Source: JBDHWI01 sp964590135
GTDB lineage: Bacteria > Chloroflexota > Anaerolineae > J036 > Brachytrichaceae
Assembly (NCBI GenBank): GCA_964590135.1
Contig: CAZPVX010000021.1
Coordinates: forward strand, 1-64,000
Reading direction: 5' to 3'
Length of the DNA: 64,000 nt
Shown here: positions 42,226 to 50,218 of the stretch, piece after piece
Layout: every line of letters begins with the position of its first letter
Numbering within the stretch: position 1 is the stretch's first letter
Translations under genes and position numbers: made by a program
The notes under the pieces: model-generated
What the model saw: the letters and a program-made list of their open reading frames with translations, nothing else
Databases searched by the model: none
What the model was told of the DNA's origin: nothing

Positions 42226-43602
42226 TCAGCGTCCCCCCTTCAGCCATCTCATCAACCGCATGAACCGGCCGCGCTCATAGGCATCTGTGAGCCGTTGCAA
42301 TCGGTCGCGTTCGGCTTGTAGCTGCGCGATGGCTGCGCTGTGTGCAGGGTTGCCGCGACCAGCGCGATTTGGCGGAGGCTGGCCGGCTGCGCGCATGCAA
42401 AACGCAATCAGCGGCTTGGCGGCCTGTTCCCAGGTGAACTGCTCTCGCGCAGCGGCAAATTGCCTGTCGGCGTCCTCGGGTGGCGTGTTCAGCCAGCGCA
42501 GCGACTCCCGCGCGATACCCTCCACATCCTGCACACCGACCACGCTGCCCAGCCCATGCCCGCTGACAATCTCGCTGGTTGCATCGCCGGCGGTCATCAC
42601 CATGGGCAGGCCGGCCCAGATGTAGTCGAATACACGGCTGCGATATGCCAGCCGCGTCTCCAGCGTATCGAAGTGCAGTGAGAGCGCGACATCGGTCTCG
42701 AGCAGCACATTCGTCCAGTCGTCATAGCCAACCCAATCGCCGAAGAAAACGCTGCGGTCAAGCAGGCCGAGAGCGCTGGCTGCCTGCTTTGCGGCATCCA
42801 CATTGGAAGGCAGGTTGGCGAGCGCGGGGTTGGGATGGCGCGTGCCGGGGAAGATCAGCCTGGCGGAAGGCTGCTGCGCGCAGATCAGGGGCATGGCCTG
42901 CACTGCGCTCACTGGATCGAGCCAACGCCACAGCCCGCCGCCCCACAGCATCAATTTGTCGGCGGGCTGGATGCCTGGCCACACGCCCTTGATCGCCGGC
43001 CTGGTTTTGAGCGGGGGTGTTGCGCGCAGGCCGAATGGGACCACATCCACAAGCTGGCGCAATGATGGATCACGCTGGTAGTCCGCTGGCGTGATCCGCC
43101 CGTGCGCTTCCAGCAGACCCAGCCACCAGTCGCGCTGGCGCTCGCTGGCGCAGATGAAAAAATCGCCGGCGAGATACTGCGGCTGCAATTGAGCCATGCG
43201 CGCGGCCCATGCCGAATTGGCCTCAGATTGGTGCGCGTAGGTGGCCAGCCACTCCGGCATCAGCGGGTCGTAACCGTCGATCACCAGCCAGGCCGAACAC
43301 TCTGCCAGTTGCGGGAAGTGCCAGGCCATGTCACCGGGCAACAGGATCACATCGGCCTCGCGCGCCGGGCGTTCGATTGTGTCCCATTGCCCCGGCTCAA
43401 ACAGCACTGCCTCGAAAGGTGCGTCACCGTTGGGCAGCGTTGAGCCGGCGGGCATGGCAAGGCAGACCTGTGCGTGGCGCGCCATCACGCCGGCCAGCGC
43501 ATGGCAACGAATGCCCGGGCCGGCCATCTTCGGTCCGATGCGCTCATGCGAGAGGATGAGCAGCCTGGTGCGGTGCGCCGGCTGCGGCATGGGAATTGCC
43601 AT
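42226..43602 (-). CDS. Glycosyltransferase, GT4-like, with GRFMRLMRWLKG tail
   Basis: 458 residues. The N-terminal LLILSHERIGPKMAGPGIRC is typical of a GT4 subgroup. The C-domain has KLMLWGGGLWRWLDPVSAVQ and the late LAYRSRVFDYIWAGLPMVMT donor-site region. The last 40 residues are a coiled coil ending AYERGRFMRLMRWLKGGR. Nearly the same ending is found on the neighbouring methyltransferase, so the tail is likely a shared docking element. The ATG overlaps the methyltransferase stop by one base (TGATG). Confidence 0.88.
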   Translation of the reverse strand: MAIPMPQPAHRTRLLILSHERIGPKMAGPGIRCHALAGVMARHAQVCLAMPAGSTLPNGDAPFEAVLFEPGQWDTIERPAREADVILLPGDMAWHFPQLAECSAWLVIDGYDPLMPEWLATYAHQSEANSAWAARMAQLQPQYLAGDFFICASERQRDWWLGLLEAHGRITPADYQRDPSLRQLVDVVPFGLRATPPLKTRPAIKGVWPGIQPADKLMLWGGGLWRWLDPVSAVQAMPLICAQQPSARLIFPGTRHPNPALANLPSNVDAAKQAASALGLLDRSVFFGDWVGYDDWTNVLLETDVALSLHFDTLETRLAYRSRVFDYIWAGLPMVMTAGDATSEIVSGHGLGSVVGVQDVEGIARESLRWLNTPPEDADRQFAAAREQFTWEQAAKPLIAFCMRAAGQPPPNRAGRGNPAHSAAIAQLQAERDRLQRLTDAYERGRFMRLMRWLKGGR

Positions 43603-44390
43603 CAGCGCGTGCCCTTCAGCCAGCGCATGAAGCGCATGAATCGACCCTGCTCGTAGCGCGCCACCAGGTCGCGCAGGGCGTCGCGCTCGCGGGTGAGGTC
43701 GGCGATCGCGCCGGCGTTGCGCTGTTGTTGCGCGGCCTGGCGGAGCTGGTGATTCTCCTCGCGCAGCAGGCTGAGACGGCGTTCGTAATCGCGCACGATG
43801 TGGTGCGCCAGCGCGCTGCTTCTCCTGAAGCGCATTGCCCAGGGCGTGATGAAAGTGGCGTCGAATGACAGGTCATGGAAAAAGCCGTGACGCGCGAAGG
43901 CCTCTGCCCAGTGTTCCGCCGGCTGAACGTTGATGTGGGTGGCCTCGGCGTAGTCGTTTGGGCTGGATGAGAACAGGATGTCGTCGCTGTGGGCGCACAG
44001 GTTTTCGATTGCGCGCGCGGCCTCCAGCGCCGGCATGTGCTCCACCACCTCGATGCATATGATCAAGTCATATCGGCGCTCAAACGGCGCGGCAATCGAG
44101 CCGACGCGGCAAAATGCCCGAATGCTGTCGTGCGCCTGGCTGATGGCGTAATCGGAAATATCCACGCCCCACGCCGGCGTGCCGCGCCGGCGCAATTGCT
44201 CCACCAGAAAGCCCTTGGCGCAGCCGGCATCCAGCACGGTGGCCGGCGCGATGTCGCTGATGATATGGCCGGCGATGCCATCGAAGAATGCCAGCCAGAA
44301 ATCATTGCGCACATACTCTGCGCCGCAGCCGGTGGCGTAATAGGCTGCGTCGAAATTGTCGGCAGGTTGGGGCGGGTTGGTTTGCTGCAT
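43602..44390 (-). CDS. SAM-dependent methyltransferase with GRFMRFMRWLKG tail
   Basis: 262 residues. The class I Rossmann motif is VLDAGCAKGFLVEQLRRRG (motif I, about 53-71), then WGVDISDYAI and the motif-4 region YDLIICIEVVEHM. The protein ends in a coiled coil and ARYEQGRFMRFMRWLKGTR, matching the tail of the following glycosyltransferase (42226-43602). It is first in the run of coupled glycan genes and probably methylates a sugar residue, possibly capping the chain. The target is not determined. Confidence 0.9.
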   Translation of the reverse strand: MQQTNPPQPADNFDAAYYATGCGAEYVRNDFWLAFFDGIAGHIISDIAPATVLDAGCAKGFLVEQLRRRGTPAWGVDISDYAISQAHDSIRAFCRVGSIAAPFERRYDLIICIEVVEHMPALEAARAIENLCAHSDDILFSSSPNDYAEATHINVQPAEHWAEAFARHGFFHDLSFDATFITPWAMRFRRSSALAHHIVRDYERRLSLLREENHQLRQAAQQQRNAGAIADLTRERDALRDLVARYEQGRFMRFMRWLKGTR

Positions 44391-44422
44391 GTTGCACCGA
44401 TGCCTGTGCGCTCATTTATGCG

Positions 44423-45700
44423 TCAGCAGGCCAGCGACGCCGGCTGCGCATCGCGGTCGAGTTGCGGCTCAGCGGCAGCGCAGGCGTGATGCGACCAGGC
44501 GCCATTCATCGCGATCAAGCCATGTCGCTCGGCCGTGCCGCCCGGCCCCACGCTCAGCCGGGCGCTGTGCAGCCAGGTGTCGTATTGATGCACGCACTCA
44601 CGGTCGTAGATCGCAGTCGTGATGGTGTATTCACCGGGCAGGAAGGGCAGGTTGGGAATGTGGTAATCGACCCACCCCTCGTCCTCGATGAAAGGGATGC
44701 TGTGTTGCGAGAGAATGTTGTTTGGGCCAGCGATGTTGGTGTCGGTGAGCAGGTGATTGAAGGCAAGGCCGAAAGCCGGCTGGTGAATGCGCAACTGAGT
44801 CAGATAGTGCATGCGCACCACGAGCGGCTGGTTTGTTTTTGCCTGCTGCACTGTATTGCCGGCGCTGTCGAGCAACTCGACCTGTGTGATGCGCGCTTCG
44901 CCGCTGCCATAGCGATTTTCGGTTGATTGTGCGTAGCGCGAGCGGCCGAGGCTGCGCTCAAGGGAATAGGCGTAGTAGGCGTCGGTGACCTTGTGGATGT
45001 CGCCGGCCATGCGCACGCGCCCCTTGTCCAGCCACACTGCCTGTGAGCAGGTATTGGCAATCGTCTCCAGGCTGTGCGACACGAACAGCACGGTGATGCC
45101 GCTCTCGCGCAGTTCCTGCATGCGCTCATTGCATTTTTGCTGAAAGGCTGCGTCGCCAACCGACAGCACTTCGTCGACCAGCAGGATGTCGGGATCGAGG
45201 TGGATGGCGACTGAGAAGCCGAGCCGCGCATACATGCCGCTGCTGTAATCCTTCACCGGCACGTCGATGAAATCGCTGATCTCGGCGAAGTCGATGATCT
45301 GGTCGATGCGGCTGTCCACGTCGCGGCGCGTCAGACCCATCACCGCGCCATTGAGATACACGTTGTCGCGGCCGCTCAGGTCGGGGTGAAAGCCGGCGCC
45401 CAGTTCCAGCAGCGCAGTCACGCGGCCGTTGACCGTCACATTGCCGGAGGTGGGCTGGATGATGCGGCTGATGAGCTTGAGGGTGGTGCTTTTGCCGGCG
45501 CCGTTCGTGCCGATCAGGCCGATGCTCTCGCCGCGCTGCACGTTGAAGCTGACGTCGCGCAATGCCCAGAACTTGTTGTCCTCGCGGCTGCGCTGGTTGC
45601 GTTGCAGGAGCGAGATAAAAAGTTGCTGGAAGGCGCGCGGCTTGTCTCGATCCATGCGGAAGAACTTCGAGACGCCGTTGAACTCGATGGCGGTTGACAT
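44423..45700 (-). CDS. Wzt-like ABC transporter ATP-binding protein for polysaccharide export
   Basis: 425 residues. The ATPase domain (about 1-250) has GTNGAGKST as Walker A, SSGMYARLGFSVA as the signature and ILLVDEVLSVGD as Walker B, the pattern of the TagH/Wzt/KpsT group. The C-terminal 160 residues (from ARITQVELLDSAGN) match the Wzt carbohydrate-recognition fold, including TDTNIAGPNN and LPFLPGEYTITTAIYDRE. In O-antigen systems this domain binds the chain end before export. No Wzm-type permease is in the window. A GTG at 45703 is an alternative start. Confidence 0.93.
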   Translation of the reverse strand: MSTAIEFNGVSKFFRMDRDKPRAFQQLFISLLQRNQRSREDNKFWALRDVSFNVQRGESIGLIGTNGAGKSTTLKLISRIIQPTSGNVTVNGRVTALLELGAGFHPDLSGRDNVYLNGAVMGLTRRDVDSRIDQIIDFAEISDFIDVPVKDYSSGMYARLGFSVAIHLDPDILLVDEVLSVGDAAFQQKCNERMQELRESGITVLFVSHSLETIANTCSQAVWLDKGRVRMAGDIHKVTDAYYAYSLERSLGRSRYAQSTENRYGSGEARITQVELLDSAGNTVQQAKTNQPLVVRMHYLTQLRIHQPAFGLAFNHLLTDTNIAGPNNILSQHSIPFIEDEGWVDYHIPNLPFLPGEYTITTAIYDRECVHQYDTWLHSARLSVGPGGTAERHGLIAMNGAWSHHACAAAEPQLDRDAQPASLAC

Positions 45701-45757
45701 CACTGGAACGGTTGGCCGCCAAGTGTATCAGGTGCAGCGCCGGCAACTCGACGCGCG

Positions 45758-46651
45758 CTACACGGTTTGCCTGACACGAAGGATATATTCGGCGAGGGCG
45801 GTGCGCCAGTCGCGCATGCGGTCGATGCTGAGGCGCTGCAGGCCGGCGTTTTCCAGCACGGAATAGGCCGGTCGCCTGGCCGGCGCATTGAATTCAGCGC
45901 TGGTGGTGGGATGCAGGTCGGCCTGGATGCCGGCGAGGCGAAATATTTCGGCGGCAAAGTCGTGCCACGTGGTTGCGCCGGCGCTGGTGATGTGATAGGT
46001 GCCGAAGGCGTTTGTCTCGATCAGCGCGGCGATCTGCTGCGCGAGGTCTTGTGTAAACGTCGGCGTGCAAGTCTGGTCATTGACGACCTTGATGGTCTTG
46101 TTTTCGCCGGCCAGCCGCAGCATCGTATTCACGAAATTCCCGCCCTTGCCGCTGGCGCCGGCGATGCCATACAGCCCGCAGGTGCGCACGAGGTAGTGCT
46201 TGGGCCACGCTGCGCGCACGAGCAACTCGCCGGCCAGCTTGCTCGCGCCATACGCGCTGATCGGGTTGGGCAGGTCGGCTTCGGTGTAGGGTGTGCGCTT
46301 CTCGCCGTCGAACACGTAATCGGTGCTGATGTGCAGCAGCGCGGCGTTTGCAGCGCGGCAGGCCAGCGCCAGTTGCTGCACGGCGAGCGCGTTCACCGCC
46401 AGCGCCTGTGTCGCATCCTTCTCGATGTCATCGACGCGATGAAAGGCCGAGCAATTGATGACAAGATCTGGCGCGAATGCGTCGAGCGTGGTGCGCACTG
46501 CTTGGGTGTTGCACACATCGAGCGTGATGGGCGTGTGGTTTGCGCCGGCGACATTCGCGCCGCGCGCGGTGGGCAGCACATGATGCGATGACAGAGCAGC
46601 GAGCAGATCGTGGCCGAGCTGGCCGTTGGCGCCGATGAGCAGGATTTTCAT
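45758..46651 (-). CDS. rfbD: dTDP-4-dehydrorhamnose reductase
   Basis: 297 residues, the usual RmlD length. It makes dTDP-L-rhamnose from dTDP-4-dehydrorhamnose with NAD(P)H. The nucleotide-binding motif GANGQLGHDL is at about 8-17, HISTDYVFDG is the typical strand, and YGASK supplies the SDR tyrosine and lysine. Its position upstream of the Wzt-like and glycosyltransferase genes on the same strand points to rhamnose in the exported glycan. The other rml genes (A, B, C) are not in the window. It is transcribed divergently from asd. Confidence 0.95.
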   Translation of the reverse strand: MKILLIGANGQLGHDLLAALSSHHVLPTARGANVAGANHTPITLDVCNTQAVRTTLDAFAPDLVINCSAFHRVDDIEKDATQALAVNALAVQQLALACRAANAALLHISTDYVFDGEKRTPYTEADLPNPISAYGASKLAGELLVRAAWPKHYLVRTCGLYGIAGASGKGGNFVNTMLRLAGENKTIKVVNDQTCTPTFTQDLAQQIAALIETNAFGTYHITSAGATTWHDFAAEIFRLAGIQADLHPTTSAEFNAPARRPAYSVLENAGLQRLSIDRMRDWRTALAEYILRVRQTV

Positions 46652-46742
46652 GAATGTTGTGACCTGGATCCCAGAGGATCTGGTGATCGATTGATGGCGA
46701 TTATAGAGTTCAGGCCTTTGAGGTTTTCAGGAGTCGCTGCGG

Positions 46743-46748
46743 TATCAT
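46743..46748 (+). promoter_or_regulatory. Candidate -10 element for leaderless asd
   Basis: TATCAT ends 9 nt before the asd ATG at 46758. TTGAGG at 46718-46723 is a possible -35 at a rather long 19-bp spacing. Confidence 0.35.
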
Positions 46749-46757
46749 CGCCGAGCT

Positions 46758-47831
46758 ATGTCTGCAAAAGTTTCCGTCGCTGTGCTGGGCGCCACCGGCG
46801 CTGTGGGTCAGCGCTTCATTCAACTGCTCGCCAACCATCCCACATTTGAGATTGCCGCATTGACAGCCAGTGATCGCAGCGAGGGCAAGACCTATGCCAA
46901 TGCTGTGCACTGGGTGATCGAAGGCGACGTGCCGGCGGCTTTGCGTGGAATGCCCTTGTTGCCCACAACCGCTGAGGCGGTGCAAAAAACTGCGCCGGCG
47001 GTGAAAGCCGTGTTCAGCGCATTGCCGAACGAGAGCGCGCAGATTGCCGAGCCGGCGTTTGCGCAGGCTGGCATGAACGTCTTTTCGAATGCGTCATATC
47101 ACCGCATGCATGAGGACGTGCCGCTCGTCATCCCTGAAGTGAATGGCGATCATCTCGCGCTGCTCAAGCACCAGCGCGCTGCGCGCGGCTGGGCCGGCGG
47201 CATCATCTGCAACACCAACTGCACCGTCAGCGGGCCGGCCATCACCCTGCGCGCGCTGCGCGCTGCGTTCGGCATTCGACGTGTGTTCTGCGTGTCGATG
47301 CAGGCAGCCAGCGGCGCCGGCTACCCGGGCGTGTCGTCGCTCGACCTGATCGACAACGTCGTGCCGTTCATCAAGGGCGAGGAAGAGAAGTTGGAAGCTG
47401 AGGCGCGAAAATTGCTTGGCAAAATTACTGCCACCAACATCGCGCCGGCCGCCTTCGCGCTCAGTGCGCACTGCAATCGCGTGCCGGTCATCGACGGCCA
47501 CATGGTCACGATGTCGGTGGAGACTGAGCGCCCGGTCACGCCCGAAGCTGCCGCGCAAGTCCTGTGCGAATACACCTGCAAGGACGTTGCGGGATTGCCC
47601 ACTGCGCCCGACTATCCAATCGTGGTGCGCGCCGAAGCCGACCGTCCACAGCCGCGCCGCGATCGCATGGCCGGCAACGGGATGAGCGTGGTTGTCGGGC
47701 GCATTCGGCCAGAGCCGTTGTTCGGGGAGCACGGCGTGAAGTTCATGACCCTCTCGCACAACACGCTGCGTGGCGCAGCCGGCGGCAGCGTGCTAAATGC
47801 CGAACTGCTTTGGCGCATGGGGCTTGATTGA
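46758..47831 (+). CDS. asd: Aspartate-semialdehyde dehydrogenase, archaeal/fungal type
   Basis: 357 residues. It reduces aspartyl phosphate to aspartate semialdehyde, the branch point to lysine, threonine and methionine. The NADP loop is GATGAVGQRF; the catalytic cysteine is C155 in CNTNCTVSG and the catalytic His is in VIDGHM (H248). The QAASGAGYPGVSSLDLIDNV and FIKGEEEKLEAEARKLLG segments are typical of the archaeal/fungal subclass rather than E. coli Asd. It is 21 bp upstream of ugd in the same direction, an unusual partner. Confidence 0.93.
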   Translation: MSAKVSVAVLGATGAVGQRFIQLLANHPTFEIAALTASDRSEGKTYANAVHWVIEGDVPAALRGMPLLPTTAEAVQKTAPAVKAVFSALPNESAQIAEPAFAQAGMNVFSNASYHRMHEDVPLVIPEVNGDHLALLKHQRAARGWAGGIICNTNCTVSGPAITLRALRAAFGIRRVFCVSMQAASGAGYPGVSSLDLIDNVVPFIKGEEEKLEAEARKLLGKITATNIAPAAFALSAHCNRVPVIDGHMVTMSVETERPVTPEAAAQVLCEYTCKDVAGLPTAPDYPIVVRAEADRPQPRRDRMAGNGMSVVVGRIRPEPLFGEHGVKFMTLSHNTLRGAAGGSVLNAELLWRMGLD

Positions 47832-47852
47832 TAGATTGGGAGTCTTTCTCGC

Positions 47853-49184
47853 ATGAAGAATATCGTTGTACTTGGCGTGGGCTATGTCGGCCTGGTGACC
47901 GGCACGTGTTTTGCCGATCTGGGCAATCGCGTGACGTGCGTGGATGTGAACGAGGAGCGCGTCGCGAATCTCAAGCAGGGCATTTTGCCGATCTTCGAGC
48001 CGGGGCTTGAAGAATATGTGCGGCGCAACACGAACGCCGGCCGTTTGCAATTTACCACCTCGTACGACGAGGCGCTGAACAACAAGGATGCGCCGGCGGA
48101 ACTCGTCTTCATCGCCGTCAACACGCCGATGGGCGTGGATGGCGAGGCCGAGTTGCGCTATGTGCGCTCGGCTGCTGAGACCATCGCCGTGACGATGGAT
48201 CACCCGCTCATCATCATCAATAAAAGCACCGTGCCAGTCGGAACCGGCGACTGGGTGGCCGACATCGTGAAGGCCAAACAGCCGACGCCGATTCATTTCA
48301 GCGTGGTGAGCAACCCCGAGTTTCTGCGCGAAGGTGCGGCGATTGCTGACTTCATGGCGCCGGATCGCGTGGTGCTGGGTTCGCTGGATGAGGACGCGGC
48401 GCAGAAGGTGGCGCAACTGTATCTGCCGCTGCGCGGTCCGATCATGATCACCGACCTGCGCACGGCGGAGATGATCAAGTACGCCAGCAACGCATTTCTG
48501 GCGACGAAAATTTCGTTCATCAACGAGATCGCCAATATTTGCGAGGCGCTCGGCGCGGATGTGAAGGAAGTGGCCGCCGGCATGGGCTATGACAAGCGCA
48601 TCGGGCGCGCGTTTCTGGACGCCGGCCTCGGTTATGGCGGCTCGTGCTTCCCGAAGGATGTGAAGGCGCTGGCGCACATGGCAAATGTGCAGGGCAAGCA
48701 CCCGCAGCTGCTCGAAGCGGTGATGCAGATCAACACCGACGCGCGCCGCAGCATTGTGCAGAAGGTGCGCCATCTGGTCGGCAACCACGGCACGCAACTT
48801 AATCGGCTGGAAGGCAAGACCGTCGGCGTGCTTGGCCTGGCGTTCAAGGCCAACACCGACGACATCCGCGAGAGCCAGCCGATCGACATCATTCGCATGT
48901 TGCAGGCCGATGGCGCGTGCGTGAAGGCGTATGACCCCGTGGCGATGGAGAACGCGGCGCGCATGTTGCAGAGCGTGAAATTGTGCGAAGACGCCTACGA
49001 GACCGCGCAGGGTTGCGACGCGCTGGTGCTGGCGACCGAGTGGAACGAGTTCAAAAATCTCGATCTTGAGCGCATGAAGCAGATCATGCGCAAGCCGGTG
49101 ATCGTGGATGGCCGCAACCTCTACGATCCGATGGTGATGGACAAGCTCGGCTTCACCTATCGCGGGGTGGGGCGGGGTTACTAG
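47853..49184 (+). CDS. ugd: UDP-glucose 6-dehydrogenase
   Basis: 443 residues. It oxidises UDP-glucose to UDP-glucuronate with two NAD+, providing precursors for acidic polysaccharides. The Rossmann motif GVGYVGLVTG is at about 8-17, the NKSTVPVGTG and NPEFLREG strings are canonical, and the catalytic cysteine is C265 in YGGSCFPKD. The start is ATG 47853, with GGGAG about 11 nt upstream. A strong terminator follows the stop. Close to the glycan block, it may supply that pathway, although it is on the opposite strand. Confidence 0.95.
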   Translation: MKNIVVLGVGYVGLVTGTCFADLGNRVTCVDVNEERVANLKQGILPIFEPGLEEYVRRNTNAGRLQFTTSYDEALNNKDAPAELVFIAVNTPMGVDGEAELRYVRSAAETIAVTMDHPLIIINKSTVPVGTGDWVADIVKAKQPTPIHFSVVSNPEFLREGAAIADFMAPDRVVLGSLDEDAAQKVAQLYLPLRGPIMITDLRTAEMIKYASNAFLATKISFINEIANICEALGADVKEVAAGMGYDKRIGRAFLDAGLGYGGSCFPKDVKALAHMANVQGKHPQLLEAVMQINTDARRSIVQKVRHLVGNHGTQLNRLEGKTVGVLGLAFKANTDDIRESQPIDIIRMLQADGACVKAYDPVAMENAARMLQSVKLCEDAYETAQGCDALVLATEWNEFKNLDLERMKQIMRKPVIVDGRNLYDPMVMDKLGFTYRGVGRGY

Positions 49185-49208
49185 AGATTGGGGATTGGAG
49201 ATTGACAT

Positions 49209-49243
49209 GTGCGACGCACTCAGAAAGCGCGTCGCACTTTTTT
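49209..49243 (+). terminator. Intrinsic terminator after ugd
   Basis: GTGCGACGC (49209-49217) and GCGTCGCAC (49229-49237) form a perfect 9-bp stem followed by six T (49238-49243). It is a textbook terminator and also marks the border of the AT-rich island. Confidence 0.92.
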
Positions 49244-49244
49244 G

Positions 49245-49952
49245 TCACTTGTGAATGACAACGCCTTGTGCAATGAGGCGATAGTTGTAGTAGTCAGGCG
49301 GGAAGTTGAAAGGGTCTACACAATACTTTGATGAGAAGGTATATGTTTGATTCGGTTTTAGGTCACTTGCTATAAACACGATGACAGGTTGGCAATCGCT
49401 AAAGAAGAGCCTCAGTGAGTAAAAAAGATATCGCACTTGCGTGAGGGTAAATGTGCTTGTGTTGCGAATGGTTCCTGTGTAGTTTGTCGTCCCAAGCACG
49501 AGTGAAGTGGTAAGGCTCATGTAGCTTTGACTGTTCAAAGGATTATCGCTGAGGACGTTGATTGCATTCTGTGCGACTGACCCGACTTGCGCGCCGGAAA
49601 CGGTAATGGCGAAAGGATTAAGCTGACCGGGAATGACCGCAGGTAGTAATGTCGATCCCGTTGACGTTCCAATTGTTTGCCCTGTTGTGTCAAATGCCTT
49701 TGCTTGTATAGTGACGTTGGTGACCGTTGTTGATGCTGCGACAGTTCCTGCAACAGCATATTGCCCAGTGCGATTGCCACTTTCAAGAGTTTCAGCAATT
49801 GTCGTCGAAACAGATCTACCTGACACAAAAGGCAAGTAAATGCAGTCCGAGCTTGTGCAAAGGGGCGTAGCGCCGGCTACGCTGCTGCATATTAAAAATA
49901 GAACGATACTCGACAAGCCCCTTTGCAAAAAACAGCATTTATCCCTGCTCAT
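49245..49952 (-). CDS. Secreted FxLYD-like protein of low GC
   Basis: 235 residues. The start MSRDKCCFLQRGLSSIVLFL is a signal peptide. After it come CIYLPFVSG, an LPxV motif, and a beta-rich domain with VTNVTIQAKAFDTTGQTIGT, the pattern of FxLYD domains, plus a second similar half (SLTTSLVLGTTNYTGTIRN). The gene is clearly more AT-rich than its neighbours, with codons such as ATA, TTA and AAA that are rare elsewhere in the window. This suggests recent acquisition or relaxed selection. It converges with ugd. The function is unknown; an extracellular or adhesion role is plausible. Confidence 0.7.
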   Translation of the reverse strand: MSRDKCCFLQRGLSSIVLFLICSSVAGATPLCTSSDCIYLPFVSGRSVSTTIAETLESGNRTGQYAVAGTVAASTTVTNVTIQAKAFDTTGQTIGTSTGSTLLPAVIPGQLNPFAITVSGAQVGSVAQNAINVLSDNPLNSQSYMSLTTSLVLGTTNYTGTIRNTSTFTLTQVRYLFYSLRLFFSDCQPVIVFIASDLKPNQTYTFSSKYCVDPFNFPPDYYNYRLIAQGVVIHK

Positions 49953-50218
49953 GGGTTGCTTTATTGGGTAATAAACCACGAAGCTGCTTCTCCTTCACGC
50001 TATTCATTCTTTGAGCCAATAGAAACTGGCCCAGAATTTACTAACTCAGAAGCTTTGGAAAGGTTACGAATCCAACACTTTCTACATAGAACAACCAGAT
50101 TATCTATGCGACAACCTGCAATGGTTATAAATCAAAAAACCATATTGCCAAATGCAAAACGCATGACTTGCAATGAATACTTACAGATTTGACTTGCGGT
50201 AAAGTTTGCCCCATTCTC
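49953..50218. other. AT-rich intergenic region
   Basis: About 265 bp with low GC relative to the rest, between the secreted FxLYD-like gene and the M16 peptidase. An 89-codon plus-strand frame (49923-50192) crosses it, but it overlaps the signal-peptide end of the minus gene and has no family resemblance. Nothing else is supported. Confidence 0.4.

Noticed and set aside
47793..49208. Long minus-strand open frame over ugd
   Set aside because: It mirrors the ugd gene in a high-GC background, has no family resemblance and has His/Arg-rich composition typical of antisense frames.
49923..50192. 89-codon plus-strand frame in the AT-rich region
   Set aside because: It overlaps the signal-peptide end of the minus-strand gene and has no start signal or similarity that I can see. 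Low GC makes chance frames shorter but not impossible.
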